From positions 426 to 64,425 of the forward strand of contig RWJK01001731.1 of assembly GCA_004335835.1 (NCBI GenBank): a DNA stretch of 64,000 nucleotides. The letters are read 5' to 3'. The number at the start of each line of letters is the position of its first letter. Position 1 is the first letter of the stretch. Made by a program: the position numbers and the translations under genes. The DNA comes from Scenedesmus sp. ARA3. Lineage: Eukaryota > Chlorophyta > Chlorophyceae > Sphaeropleales > Scenedesmaceae. This document shows positions 10,571-21,956 of this stretch, one piece after another. The notes below the pieces were generated by a model that saw only the letters and a program-made list of their open reading frames with translations, ran no database searches and was not told the DNA's origin.

Positions 10571-11493
10571 GGTGTCGAAGTTTGCTGCAAGGGACAGAGA
10601 GAGATGTCCTGTTGATGGCTGTGCTAAGACTGCGGCGATTTGTGTCCAGGGATTGGCACGGCATGTGGCACGGCACAAGTTGGAAAACCAAGACGAATGC
10701 CTGCTATTTATCAGGTACAACCTGGTTATGTCATGACTCAAACATAGTCTGTGCTGCTCAACGGCCATCCGTGCTCCTGCCGTGCCGCCGCGGTCCGAGG
10801 ACGCGTGCACGTGCTTTGGACGATCTCGCGAAAGTCATGCGTGGATGCAAGACGCAGTGACGGCCCATTGAACATAATTCATTTCAAAAGTCCAATTTAA
10901 AACGCTCGACTTGACATTTTGATTGTGGGGGCGTAATTGCTTATCTGTGAGCCTTGCAGTGCTAGTTTGAACAAGACTCTTGTCTCCTGCGTATATCTTG
11001 AGCTCGATTACAATGTGAGACGCTCATCAAGAATGAGATCTAGAAACTCTTCATCAGAATCAGTCAGTAGTTTGTGTTGAACAGGCTTGCTGCAGCTAGA
11101 GCTGCGTCCTTGTAAAGGCTGCTGCTGCCGCTGCTGCTTGTTGCGTGCAACACTTCTCTAGAAGCCCCATGAACTAGTGTGCTGTCTAAGTAGAACTACG
11201 TAGATGGACTTTGATCCTTCGGGCATGTTACTCTGAGTCTTAGGGTACATGTTCGTTGGTACGTAGGCAGGGCAGGCCATGTTAACGGGCCTTCGTCCCC
11301 AAGTCCAGNATTCTTACACCAGCTCAGCTTGCCCAGCGCAAGACTGGTAGCTGAGAGTTCTTTCCTGGACTAAAAGTCCGCACGTACTACTACGTACTCA
11401 ACAACCGCACTCAGCGAGGTGCATACAGTACACACAAAGCCCCTAAGGGAACGTGTGTTGAGATTTTAAAGTTTTCAGTCAGGCCAGCGCGCC
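10571..11493. promoter_or_regulatory. Divergent intergenic region, AT-rich part
   Basis: This lies between two divergent starts (10570 minus, 11494 plus) and must hold both promoters. The segment around 10865-11000 is visibly more AT-rich than its surroundings. One unresolved base (N) is at 11309. No specific operator or TATA box can be assigned with confidence. Confidence 0.4.
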
Positions 11494-11687
11494 ATGGCTG
11501 AGCACGAGGTTGAGGAACGGGAGGAACGGCTCCTGTCCTCCGAGGAAGGAGACGATGAGGGTGAGCTCTCAGAGCTTGAGAAAGGCAAAGGCTTTTATGC
11601 TCGCTTAAAGCAGAGGCTTTGTGGCCTCTATGGCGCAACTAGCTTCGAAGAGCTGTTACAGCAGAAACGCGAAGCAGTTGCCTCGCT
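11494..11687 (+). CDS. Unknown protein, N-terminal part, cut by assembly gap
   Basis: An ATG in a good context (GCC-ATG-G) opens a frame that runs into the run of Ns. The N-terminus is strongly acidic (MAEHEVEEREERLLSSEEGD, then DEGELSELEKG), followed by a basic segment GFYARLKQRLCGLYG and ATSFEELLQQKREAVAS. This looks like the cytosolic head of a larger protein. No family is recognised. Sequence after the gap (from 11738) does not obviously continue the frame, so the gap may hide more than 50 bases or an intron. Confidence 0.55.
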
Positions 11688-11737
11688 NNNNNNNNNNNNN
11701 NNNNNNNNNNNNNNNNNNNNNNNNNNNNNNNNNNNNN
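11688..11737. other. Assembly gap (50 N)
   Basis: Exactly 50 Ns, a conventional placeholder length, so the true distance is unknown. It interrupts the coding frame that starts at 11494. Confidence 0.98.
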
Positions 11738-13118
11738 ACACATTGCAAACCACGAGTCAACGCCTCGGGCGGGGCACCCGCACCGAGCGCAACACTGACA
11801 GACGCTGGCCAGAGGCCTTGGCAAAATCGCAAAACAGGCTGTCACTCAGCGTGTGCGTCCCACCGCATCTCTGTTGCCGATGCCGATAAGGTATGGCTTA
11901 CAAGAAGACTATTATTACTAGCATGTGGGCCGGGGACTCCCATCGGATGTCCAGGGGTATGGTATGGCTTGACTGCTTGGTGTTGACGGTGGTCTTCGGC
12001 GCTGTTGGGTTTGGGCTTGTTGCCGCAACTTGTGTGTGTTCGTGTGGTGATAGCACGTGCAGGTGGGCTTGTGGGGTGGCGTGCCGCCCAGTAGAGCGCG
12101 GGTTTCATGATCCTGGGTGTGATTTGTGTGGGGCAGTGAGGGTGCAGCAAGTTCTGCTGCTGCATGCAGTGGCACTGCTGTGGGTGGAAGCGTGGTTGCC
12201 GTGTGTACCACACATCATGTGCCATCGTGTCACTGCCCCAGTTTTGCACTGGCATCGCCAAACTCGGCGCTTGCTTGGCCACCAAGTGGCAAGTATGGCC
12301 ATATAATTTTGTAGGTGCCAGCTGTGGGCCCAAACAACTATCTTGTTTCAGATAGCAGTACCCAGCCTGATGCTTACACTACTAGCTGCACAGTTGACAG
12401 GTATATGCTGCAGGCTGTGCATTTCCTTCAAGCAGTCTTACCCGCCAGCGTGTACACTGCATGCACGGATATGGACACTACACACAAACATGCGGCAACA
12501 TGCACCAGCGTGGACTGAGGCACGCATACTGACGCACCACAACAATGGGTTACGGTTCTACGCATTGAGTTTCTTTTGGGGAACGAGGCACACTGTGCAC
12601 GGCTTGCAGCAATTGCAAGAGCTGCTGCTTCAAAAGCAACCTGTTCAGTGAAACACATGCGCAAGCAATCCCACAATAATACGACTGCCTCTCTAGATAT
12701 GTCTACACCTGTGGGTGGCAGGCTGTGGCATCCCTTTCTGATTGAACTTGAAGCACAGCTTAGCATGCATGCGCAGTGCTCTGTGCTTTAGGCACACATG
12801 CAGCAACCCTGTGAATGCAGACTCGCGTCACACACATACACACCCTATGGGTCTCGCCGCGCTAGAACATGCTTCTGCATGCACGCAACCACATACACTA
12901 CACGAGTAGTCGGCTGTACGCTCGGCAACAGCACAAAAACACCACAGCATTATCAAGGGTGACACGTGCAGGGAGGCGGCGTCTGCCAACCCACCACAAG
13001 TATCCTGCAGCGCACCACTCCTGCAGCTGCGAAGCACCCCGCCTACTCTGAAATACATGTAAATCTGTGTTCAGCATCACGCACTATATGACATGCTAGC
13101 CTTCGCCTACTCTCACAC
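11738..13118. other. Post-gap region without a supported gene
   Basis: There are 1.4 kb between the gap and the 3' end of the zinc transporter gene. Part of it may be exons or introns of the gene beginning at 11494, but no conserved motif or convincing exon was found. The 11990-12200 part is G/T-rich on the plus strand. Confidence 0.45.
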
Positions 13119-16006
13119 CTACACCTCAGCCTGCTGAGCTGGCTGGTCCAGCTGCGGCGGCGCGGCTATGTTGCAGATCTGGATAGTCGAGTGGTCGATG
13201 CCCAGGCCGCGCACGTACGCCTCCAGCTGCTGCAGCACCACGTTGGCGTCTGCGTCCGGCCCGATGTGCACGTGCGCGGTGAGCACAGGCTTCATGCTGG
13301 TGCTGATGGCCCAGATGTGCAGGTCGTGGATGTCCCACACGCCCTCCATGCCCAGCATCACCTGCGGCAGCAGCAGCAGCAGCAAACCAGACGCGCCATT
13401 AAACGGTGACAGTGCATGTAGCAAAGTAGGAGAGGCATGGCTACGCACCCCAACACGGTGTGCACCGGCTGGCAGGCACCATGCAGGTGATCAGTGCAGC
13501 AGCATCTATGATAGCAACGCGACCAGCCACAGGAGCAGGCTGCATGGTGAGCAACAAGCGCAGCGACGCTCACCCGTGCGACAGCAGGCACGTCCATGTT
13601 GGGCGGCGTGCGCTCCATGAGCACGTGCACGATGTCGCGCAGGATGCTCTTGGTGGTCAGCAGCACCACGATGCTGAACACAAACGTGCAGATCGGGTCG
13701 GCCAGGTACCAGCGCGGGTCGTCCTGGTGCAGCCAAATCAGCCCGCCTGCAATGGCCACGCCGATGCTCTGCAGCAGGTCGCCAATCACATGCAGCACTG
13801 CGCCGCGCAGGTTGATGCTGTCATGCTCGTGGCTGTGCTCCTGGCTGTGCCCCTGGCCTGCATGGCTGTGGCTGCGTGGCCGCGCCTGAGCTGCTGCTGC
13901 TGCTGCTGCCAGCACTGGCAGCTCGCAGCGGACCTCGATCTCCCTACTGCCTGTCTTGCTGATGGTGCAGGCGAGGCCGCTGCCCCCGCTCACTGCTGCT
14001 CCTGGCACAGTGATCACCACACACTCCTGACCAGCAGCAGTTGCTGATGAACCCGCTGCTCCTGCTGCTGCTGCTGCTTGCTCTCCATGGCTGTGGCTAC
14101 CATGCTCATCATCGCAGTGGCTGTGGTTGTGTGCTGCCTCATGGTCGCTGTCTGAGTCAGAGTGGCTGCTGTCATGGCTGTGGCTGTGGCCATGGCTGCA
14201 GGGCTGGTTGCCTGAGGATAACGGGCAGCAGCAGCAACACAACAGCACAAGTGCAGGCACGTCAGAGCACAGCGTGTTGCTGCAGGGCACCATTTCACAA
14301 GGCTACTCTAAGATTTCCTGTCAATACACAGCACTGCGCCCGCTGCTGACCAGCATGCTTCCTGCAAGCAGAAAAGAACAGCTGCTCACCTGTGCGATAG
14401 AAATGCCAGCATGATGCAGCTGCTGCGGACAAGCACTTGCAGGAGCCCCTGCCAATGCTTCGGGGGCACTAGCTTCACTGCTCACCATTTGATGGCGCCT
14501 CGTGCGTGTGGCTGTGCTCATGCTCATGGTCATGGTGGTGCCCATGGGGCTGGTGCTCCCCGCCCTCCTCATGCTTGTGGCCATCGCAGCCGCTGCTCTG
14601 CTGCTGCTGCTGCTTGCTGCTGCCGTGGCTGCTACCGTGGGTGTGCGCTTTGTCTCCGCCGCCATTGCACGCTCCGTGGCTGCTGCCGTGCTTGCTGCCA
14701 TGGCTGTGGCTGTGGTTGCAGCTGCCATGTGAGTGCCCATGCGCTCCATGCTCATGTTTGTGCTCATGGTCATGTTCATGGTCATGATCATGGTCGTGGC
14801 CATGGCTGTGGCCGTGGCTGCAGCCGCCGTCAGGGCCGTGGGAGTGGCCCAGGTGTGCATGCACACCCAGCGTCAGCATGATCAGGATGTTGAAGACGAC
14901 GCCCGCGATGGAGATGATGAACATGACTGCAGCGGCAACGAGGCAAGACAGCATTGACAAGTCAGCGCAAAACACAGCACAGCAGCTGAGCGCGCGACTG
15001 TACAGGCCACCGCGAGGCCCAAGGCAGCAGGTCGCACTGCATGTTTCAGAGCTGCTGGTGGTGACACGCTGAGAGATCCGGACAAGCTGATCAGCGGGTT
15101 CCATGCCAGGCTCTCCACCTCCCCACCCAAGCCAGCCACTCACGCTTGCCGTCCACCCTGACCGGGTTGATGGTGCGCTGGAAGGCCTCGAAGACAAGCG
15201 CCCCGGTCACGGCCCAGATGGTGAGCACTGAGATGAGCGCGCCCAGGATCTCTGCGCGGTGGTATCCAAAGGAGTAGTGCCAGGTGCTGGGCTGTGTGGC
15301 CGCCCAGGTGGCAAAGATGGACACCAGGAAGGCGCTGACGTCTGACAGCATGTGCGCCGCGTCAGACATGATGGCCACGCTGCAAGCACAGCACGGCACG
15401 GCAGAGCAGCATGCATGGGTGCTTGATTGCAGTGGCGCTGCTGTTGCTGCTGCTGAGAGTGTGCACTTGCCCACATCTCAAAAGCTGGCAGTTGATAGCA
15501 ATGCCATGTTGAAGAGTGTGCATGCTGTGGGCTGGTGCGCACCTCTTGGCGATGTAGCCTCCAATAACCTCCACCGTCATGAAGATGAAGCACAGGATGC
15601 ATGCTATCACCAGCTTCCGTTGTACCTGCATATCAGCAAGAAAGCCAGCAGAAGTATGCAATTCACACAACCATTCCAGCCGCATGGTGACCAACATCTC
15701 ACAAAGCTACTGCTGCTGGGTGAGCTGCTGCTGCAGTAGTGTGCTGGCTGTTGTGTGCTCACCTTTTTGTAGCTGTCTGTAGACCCACGGGCTGCGCCTT
15801 CCGACAGAAAACACTTCTCCTGCAGCTTGCATTCTGCAAGATTCGCACAGATAGGCTCTCTGTCAGCTGTCTAGTTTCAACTGACTTCCGGACCTCTGCT
15901 GCTGAGCTGTGCATCGCTCCCTGCGGGCACCTGAGATCGTTGGTTTGATGGAAGAATCCCTGGAGGAGTCTTCTAACAGAGGCGTCGGGTCAAGATTTTC
16001 GGCCAT
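13119..16006 (-). CDS. MTP1: CDF zinc transporter, MTP1/ZAT type
   Basis: Seven exons, 16006-15931, 15833-15763, 15625-15543, 15379-15144, 14926-14486, 14211-13574 and 13361-13119, close in frame to 595 residues. Cation diffusion facilitators export Zn2+ from the cytosol into the vacuole or secretory lumen in exchange for H+. The first membrane span is LVIACILCFIFMTVEVIGGY. The paired HxxxD zinc sites are DAAHMLSD and LHVIGDLLQS. HYSFGYHRAEILGALIS and the C-terminal cytosolic domain (VHVLMERTP, WDIHDLHIWAIST) are standard. Between spans 4 and 5 lies a His/Asp/Gly-rich loop of roughly 250 residues in two His blocks, much longer than in land-plant MTP1, presumably a zinc buffer or sensor. The N-terminal exon has a possible dileucine signal (TPLLEDS). 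Confidence 0.93.
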
Positions 16007-16348
16007 TGCGAGGTTGTGCCTGTGCTGCTGCGGCACCTTCAGTCACGAGTAAACACGCTGCATGCACCGGATCTTTGTTCGTGAACGTAACTCAGGCTGC
16101 GACCATCGCCTTTTGTGTTACGCAGCACCTTTAAAGGCCCAAAGCAAAGTGGGAGAACCGTCTGCCGCAATAAACCAAGCAAGCGGGCTACGTGAAGCGT
16201 TCGCATCAACAGGCCCTAAAGCACGCAGTTGGTACTTTTGCTGGCTCAACCAGCTTTCATTGTGCGGGCTAGCCTAGGTACCTGGGGTTCAAGCAGGGTT
16301 ATGTTTCAAAGATACAAACAGTGAACCAACATGTAACAACTCGCTCAG

Positions 16349-16530
16349 GCACCATCTTGGCCAACCGCTGCCCCAGGAGAGACAAATATTGGCCTCGTGC
16401 CTCTTGCATCAGTGCTGGCCGCTGCTCGCTGTAGGCTGCACTGTCACATCCATGCGCAACCGCCACGCACCGCCACTGCTGTTGGGGCTGCCCATGCTTG
16501 ACGAGTGGCCATGCAGCAAGCTAGGGCTGT
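16349..16530 (-). pseudogene. Decayed tandem copy of the AUG6 3' coding end
   Basis: This segment aligns along its length with 16568-16748, the end of the last AUG6 exon. Shared blocks include AGGAGAGACA, GCTGCTCGCTG, GGGGCTGCCCA, TTGGCC/CTGGCC and GCAGCAAGCTAGGGCTGT. The offset is about 219 bp. It carries substitutions and small indels and has no gene body of its own, so it is a non-functional direct duplication just downstream of the parent gene. Confidence 0.85.
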
Positions 16531-16561
16531 AAGAACCCACTTACACACAAGCATGCAACTT

Positions 16562-17695
16562 TCAGTTAGGCACCACTTTAGCAAATCGCTGCCTCAGGAG
16601 AGACATCAACTGGCCTGGTGCCTGCTCTTGAGCTTGCACGGCAGGTCGCTGCTCGCTGGAGGCTGCGCTGTCGCATCCCTGCGCCACACTGCCGCCGCTG
16701 CTGGTGGGGCTGCCCACGTCTGACGAGTAGCCCTGCAGCAAGCTAGGGCTGTCTGCATGGACTGCTGCTGCAAAGGTGAGGCGGCGCGGCCTTGCTGCGC
16801 TGCTCATGTCTGACCCAGGCACAGGGCCCATGGGGTCCAGGTGTGCGGCTTCTGTCACCAGAGGGCTGACCTCCTCACTCTCTGCTGCTGCGGCTGCTGC
16901 TGATAGAGAAGACGCTGCATCAACAGCCGGTGCTGCAGCAACTGACTCCTCGGCCGCAGCCACAGCACCTGCTGCAGCTGAGCCCAGCAGCATGTCATCG
17001 CAGTCCTCATCAGCAAGCCCACAGGTTGGCCCGTCATTGCTAGCTCCAACACCTGCTGCAGTAGGTGCTGCATGCGCTGTCGCAGCATGGCCCACATGCG
17101 GCGGCGTGTCATCCTCTGCCTCACCTGCTGCTAGCTGCCCCAAGCCTGACAGGCTGAAGCCCAGTGGGCTGCTCCCACTGGCTGCCCGCTGCCCAGCAGC
17201 TGCGCCACTGCCACGCCACACATCTGCTTCTGCTGCTGGGCTGCCAGCTGCTGTAGCCGCTCGAGCTGCTGCTGTCACATGCGCCGCCAGCCCGGCAGTG
17301 GGCATGCTCATGCGCAGTATGCTCATGCGCATGGGGTCTGATGCACAGCGCATTCCTGCTGGGCTGTTTGGCTGCACCAGGTCATCATCTACATCCAGGT
17401 CCACTAGGTCCAGGTCCATGATGTCCTGAGACATCAGCAGCGCAGCAGCCGGCAGCGACCTGCTGCTCACGCTGCTGCCAGGGCTGTCGCAGGCCCTGTC
17501 TGCGCTGCTGCTGCTGCTGCACGTGCGCTGCAAGCGGGGCGAATCCACCAAGCCTGCCACAGCCGCAGCCGGGATTGGTGGGCTGCCACTGCTGCTGCCA
17601 GGCTCTGCCAGCACGGCATCATTGCCGAACGATAGCCTGCCAGGCAGCAGCTCCTCTGTGCCTGCAGCGGCAGCAGCTGCAGACCTGCAATGCTC

Positions 17696-17726
<31 letters not shown>

Positions 17727-20555
17727 GCCTGCTGATGTGCTGCGCCGTGGTGCTGCTTCTGCACCAACTGCTGCAGCATTGGCGTCGGTGGCACCAACTG
17801 CAGCGAGCCACCACCAAAGAGGCTGCCCCTGCTGGCACCAAACCCAGCTCCAAGCTCCCCAGCCTGCCCTTTAGCAGGCCCTTGCTGCATGCTGTCAAAC
17901 TGGAATGTGTCGTGCTGGCCTGCAGCTTCTGCAGCCCCCATGACAGAAGCTGCCTCCATGCACTGGTCCTGCTGTGCCGCCATGAGGCCGTAGACCTGCG
18001 GCTCCAGCTGCTGGATGCGCTTGCCTGCAACAGCCACGCAGCAGCACACTGTCATGCTGTGCTTGCATGCAGCGACACTAAACCCCTGTGCTTTGTTATT
18101 CTTATGTTTTTTCAAAGTGCTTACACTAACAGTCCACTGCATGTCCACTCTGCACTGCTTGTGGCATCACACAATGCCCCAGCAACCTCTGGCTCAAGTT
18201 CCTGGACAGTACTGGCCAGGGCTCACGCCAACAGCAGCTGCACAGCCAAAGAACGTGATACTGCTTCCTCACCTTCCGCGGCCATCGCCTGGTTGATGGC
18301 ACTCTGCATGCTGCGCATGTGGTCCAGGCAGTTCCTGTGCATCTCCAGCTGCGCATACAGGTGTGGAGCATGGCTGGAGGCGTCGCTGGTGGCCACCAGG
18401 GGGCACACGCTGCTGCCCCGGCTGCCTGTGGCTGCTGCGCTGCCGCCAGCTGAGCCCCAGGTGCCAGGCTGCTGCACGTCTGCGCTGCCGGCCAGGTCAG
18501 CATCTGGCTGGCCAGCCAGGTACCTGATGTACCTGCACACAGCGCCCACATCCACCAGCCAGGCCTCCATCATGGCTGCGATGTCCAGCCCTGCAGCAGC
18601 AGCAACAGCAGCAGCAGCAGCGGCAGTTTCTGTCGACCATCTGCGCTGTGGATTCGATTAGACTCAGCAGTCAGCTGCACAGTGGCTGTTGTGTTCTACA
18701 AAGCATGCAGCTTGCTGTTGTCGCAAAGGCCAGCTGCAGGAATGCACAGCCACTTCACAACCCATCCCACCTGCTGTGCTGTGCGCCCCAGGCAGCTGGC
18801 CTGCTGCTCGCAGCGCTGCACCATCAATGGCGTGCGGGTGCACGTCGCTGCCTGCCAGCCCCTGCACCAGGCCTGCCAGGCTGTCAAACTCCTGGATGTG
18901 GCCCTCCAGCTGCGCCCACAGCTGCTGCAGCTGCTGCTGCTGCTCGCGCACATCGCCTGGCAGCTGTGTTGGCGGCGGCGAGTGCCTGGCCCCCAGTGCA
19001 CCGCCCTGGCCCTGTGCCACTGTGCCCTCCAGCAGCGCAAACAGCACTTCAGGGGGCAGCGTGGTTTCCTGCAACACACACAAGCAGGCGACGGCAGCAT
19101 GCATTCACAGAACGCATGAGCCACTGACCGGCAGTTGCCTCCCACACAGCTGCTGCTGTATGTCCTGGCACTGACATGCAAAGTCGAAGGCAGCGCGGAC
19201 AGTGCAGAGCAGATCCTGGCTACTGTGCCTCTGAGCTAGCTGCTAAGAGCAGCACGACGCTGTGCTTACGCATGCTGCGCGGGCCTCCTTGAGTTGTGCC
19301 GTGAGTGAGTAGAACAGGTCGCGCAGCCTCCCAGCCTTCTCCTCTGCCTGCTGCTGCAGCGCTGCTCCTTCCTGGCAGAGGCGCAGCATGCGCTCCACCT
19401 GCAGCTGGTTCTCCGCCCTGGCTGCTGTGAGCAGCGGCTCCGCCAGCGCCAGCAGCAGTGAGTCGTCCTGTGTTGTGCAGGGGCGAACAAGGCGTCGCAT
19501 CAATTGCGCACGCAGATTGCAGACAGGGTCATGCTGCATGCCACGCAGGTTGAAAAGAAGGCGGCAGCAGATGGCTTGCAGCAAGCTCAGAGGACCAGCG
19601 AAGCTGCATGAGCTGACAACTCCTGCTGGCGTCATTGCTGCACCACGTGCTCACCATGATATCAGCATGCTCGATGATGTCTGATGGGAACATCCGCTCG
19701 TGCTGGACTTTCAGCGCGCAGTGGGTCAGGTCGCACAGGAAGCTGACAACCCTGCAAAGAACAGGCCATAGTTGGTTGCCGACGCAGCACTGCTCGACAT
19801 GCTTGCTGGCACAGGCATGGCACAAACGCGCGCATGTGCCTATGCACGCTTGTGTTGCTCATGCAGCGCCACATATGTGCATATGCTGTGAGCAGTGCTG
19901 TAGCAGGCACTTACTTGAACCCAAAAGGGTTGCGCACAAGCTGCTGCAGCGAGTTGCCATGATGCTCCAGGTGCCCAGACTCCTTCAGCCAGGTTTCTGC
20001 CCTCTGCATGACAGAGCCAGATGCCAACAGCCCAGTGAAGGTTTGTAGATAACTGTAGGCCCAACCCGCAGGCTGCAAGCAGTGGTTACTGAATGCGACA
20101 AGTGAGGCCGGCGCCGCTGCTGCATGAACCCAGGCGCACCTTGTAGAACTCCTTCCTCTGCTGTGTGTCCATGTCGCTGATGGGCCAAACTCTGTTAAAC
20201 AGCTGCACCAGGTGAAAAACGCAGTTGCGGTCGTTTTGGGAGATGCGATTGATGTTATGGTGATGTGATGATGATGTTAACCAGGCGCAGTTGCCAAAAG
20301 CAGACATGCACGGTCGCACAGCACGTCCTGTGCTGCACCAGCAGATGAGCCAACCTTCTTGGCAGCAGCTTTGCCGTTGATAACCGAGTGGCAATGGTAA
20401 AGGATAAGCTCCAAGGCCTTGTTGTTCTTGCTGCGGAACAACTTCTCGCTCAAGTCCAGCTGCTGTGCCCCTTCTGCACCCTGGGCACCCAAAAGGAAGA
20501 GGTTACAGCACAGGGCTGCCTCCAGCTTCTGCTGAAACTCTATGGACGGCACCAT
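16562..20555 (-). CDS. AUG6: HAUS augmin-like complex subunit 6 (AUG6)
   Basis: Nine exons, 20555-20355, 20202-20140, 20003-19915, 19751-19655, 19467-19270, 19215-19129, 19068-18771, 18590-18273 and 18024-16562, close in frame to 937 residues. The N-terminus matches the HAUS6 fold: EAALCCNLFLLG, a segment NNKALELILYHCHSVING, then the hallmark FNRVWPISDMDTQQRKEFYK, a later LVRNPFGFKVVSFLCDLTHC and ALKVQHERMF. A coiled coil follows (ENQLQVERMLRLCQEGAALQ). Augmin recruits gamma-tubulin to spindle microtubules for branching nucleation. The last 490 residues are low complexity (Ala, Ser, polyQ), as in other augmin-6 tails. An in-frame stop just upstream supports the Met at 20555. A TTACA (TGTAA on the minus strand) lies at 16541-16545. 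The assignment rests on motif similarity. Confidence 0.78.
17692..17730 (-). repeat. Coding CAG tract (polyQ) in AUG6
   Basis: An almost pure CTG/CAG run encodes consecutive glutamines (QQQQQQQQQQ) in the low-complexity AUG6 tail. Many shorter CTG clusters occur throughout the window, a genome-wide bias rather than a special site. Confidence 0.8.
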
Positions 20556-21956
20556 CTTGTCCCAGTACAAGTAAGAATCAAACAGTTATGGGCTGGAAGC
20601 AAGGACCAGCAACGTGCTAGCATCAATTCTCGAGCAACAACTCTGAATCCATTTGTAGGGTTGGCGCCGCATGATCGTAACCTACTTGCTCAGTTCAGAC
20701 AGCTGTGACTGCAGAAAATCTAGGATGAGGCTTTGAGCTGCGGTTTTTGTGCTTTTGTTTTGAACGACCACAGTGACAGCTGTTTCTAACACCTGCAAAG
20801 TCCTGAGCGTTGAACTTCGATCAAAAATGAATGAGTAAAGCGAGCTTCAGAACGATGAATCTAACGGTGCATTCCCAACATCAAAGGCGCATAACCTGCG
20901 GCACACCGCCTGATCGCTCCGAGTATCAGGTGCACACTGTTTTGCCTTGAATGCAACGTTTGATTGACGACGTGTGAGCGTTTTCTGACCGGCTCACCTG
21001 GCAGAATGGTCTGCCTCTGCCACAAGCTTAGAAGCAGGGCAGGCAGTACTGAAGTGGGCATGTGGATGTGGGTGCTCTCAACCACCCCTGCACGTACCTT
21101 ACGGACGGACCTCCACCTGGTCACAATTAGTACCCATTGACGTGGATCTAGCGAGCGGGGCGAGAGGAGGCAGTAGCAGCAGCTGCAGGTCACTGACTGA
21201 CTTCAGGTGGCATGTGACGCTCATTGGTCCTGAGGTATGCAGCGTTGACTACTGGCAGCTCAGGGAGAGGACTTTCCCAGTGCGAGTCAACTTTAAAAAT
21301 TGCATCTGCACTGGCAGCTTTTGTCTTTCAACTGGATCATCGTCTGTGGGTTGCATCGCTAACGCCTGCGGGCCAATTGGTCCCATTATAATGGGGTACA
21401 GTACACGCTGCAGAGCCCACCAAGACGAGAGCAACATTTGAGCAGCTGCCCGCAAGAGTGTCGATCTTTCAATGCCTTCACATCTGTGAGTTTTGATCAG
21501 CACGGCGTGGAAAGAACACGGACGGTGTATAGTGCATTGATATTTGACAGAGATGTTCCTGCAAACCCTAGTTGTTTCAAAAGCCCTGCTTTTTGTTCGA
21601 CAGGACGCGTACAAAGACAATGAAAGGTATAAGCGGTTCATTTTTTCTATATATCGGCACTGTTGGTGTTGTGCAGATGCGACTGGTTTCATTTCTGACG
21701 AACGCATGCACTGACGCACCCTGTTCTGATAAGCTACACGCTCTCAACACGCGGTTACCGTTTTGAAAGTACTACTTGTTACTCAAGCCTCGTATCCAGC
21801 TGCCAAGCATTACAGTGGAACTGTAATCTACAGTAGCCCACCACATTGGAGTTTGACTGGACTGCAACAGCTGCAGCTATTACAATGATAAAAAGCGATG
21901 CTGCGTGCTAGCGATAGTTCAACTAGCTGAGCGTATGTTCTGACCAGCCAAGAGAC
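20556..21956. promoter_or_regulatory. Divergent intergenic region, AUG6 / beta-helix gene
   Basis: The 1.4-kb stretch between two divergent starts is expected to hold both promoters. CCCATTATAATGGG at about 21383-21396 is a perfect 14-bp palindrome next to CCAATTGG. An A/T-rich TCTATATATCGG lies near 21645-21656. None of these is proven functional. No gene is supported. Confidence 0.4.

Noticed and set aside
11893..12306. 137-residue plus-strand open frame after the gap
   Set aside because: It has a short hydrophobic stretch but Cys/His/Trp-rich random-looking composition, no homology signal and no splice context; not supported as a gene.
14475..14800. Met/Val/Ala-rich membrane-like plus-strand frames
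   Set aside because: They are complements of the His/Gly-rich codons of the MTP1 loop; the apparent hydrophobicity is an artefact of reading CAT/CAC antisense.
17690..18661. 323-residue plus-strand open frame
   Set aside because: It runs antisense to the AUG6 exons, and its poly-Leu start is the complement of the polyQ tract.
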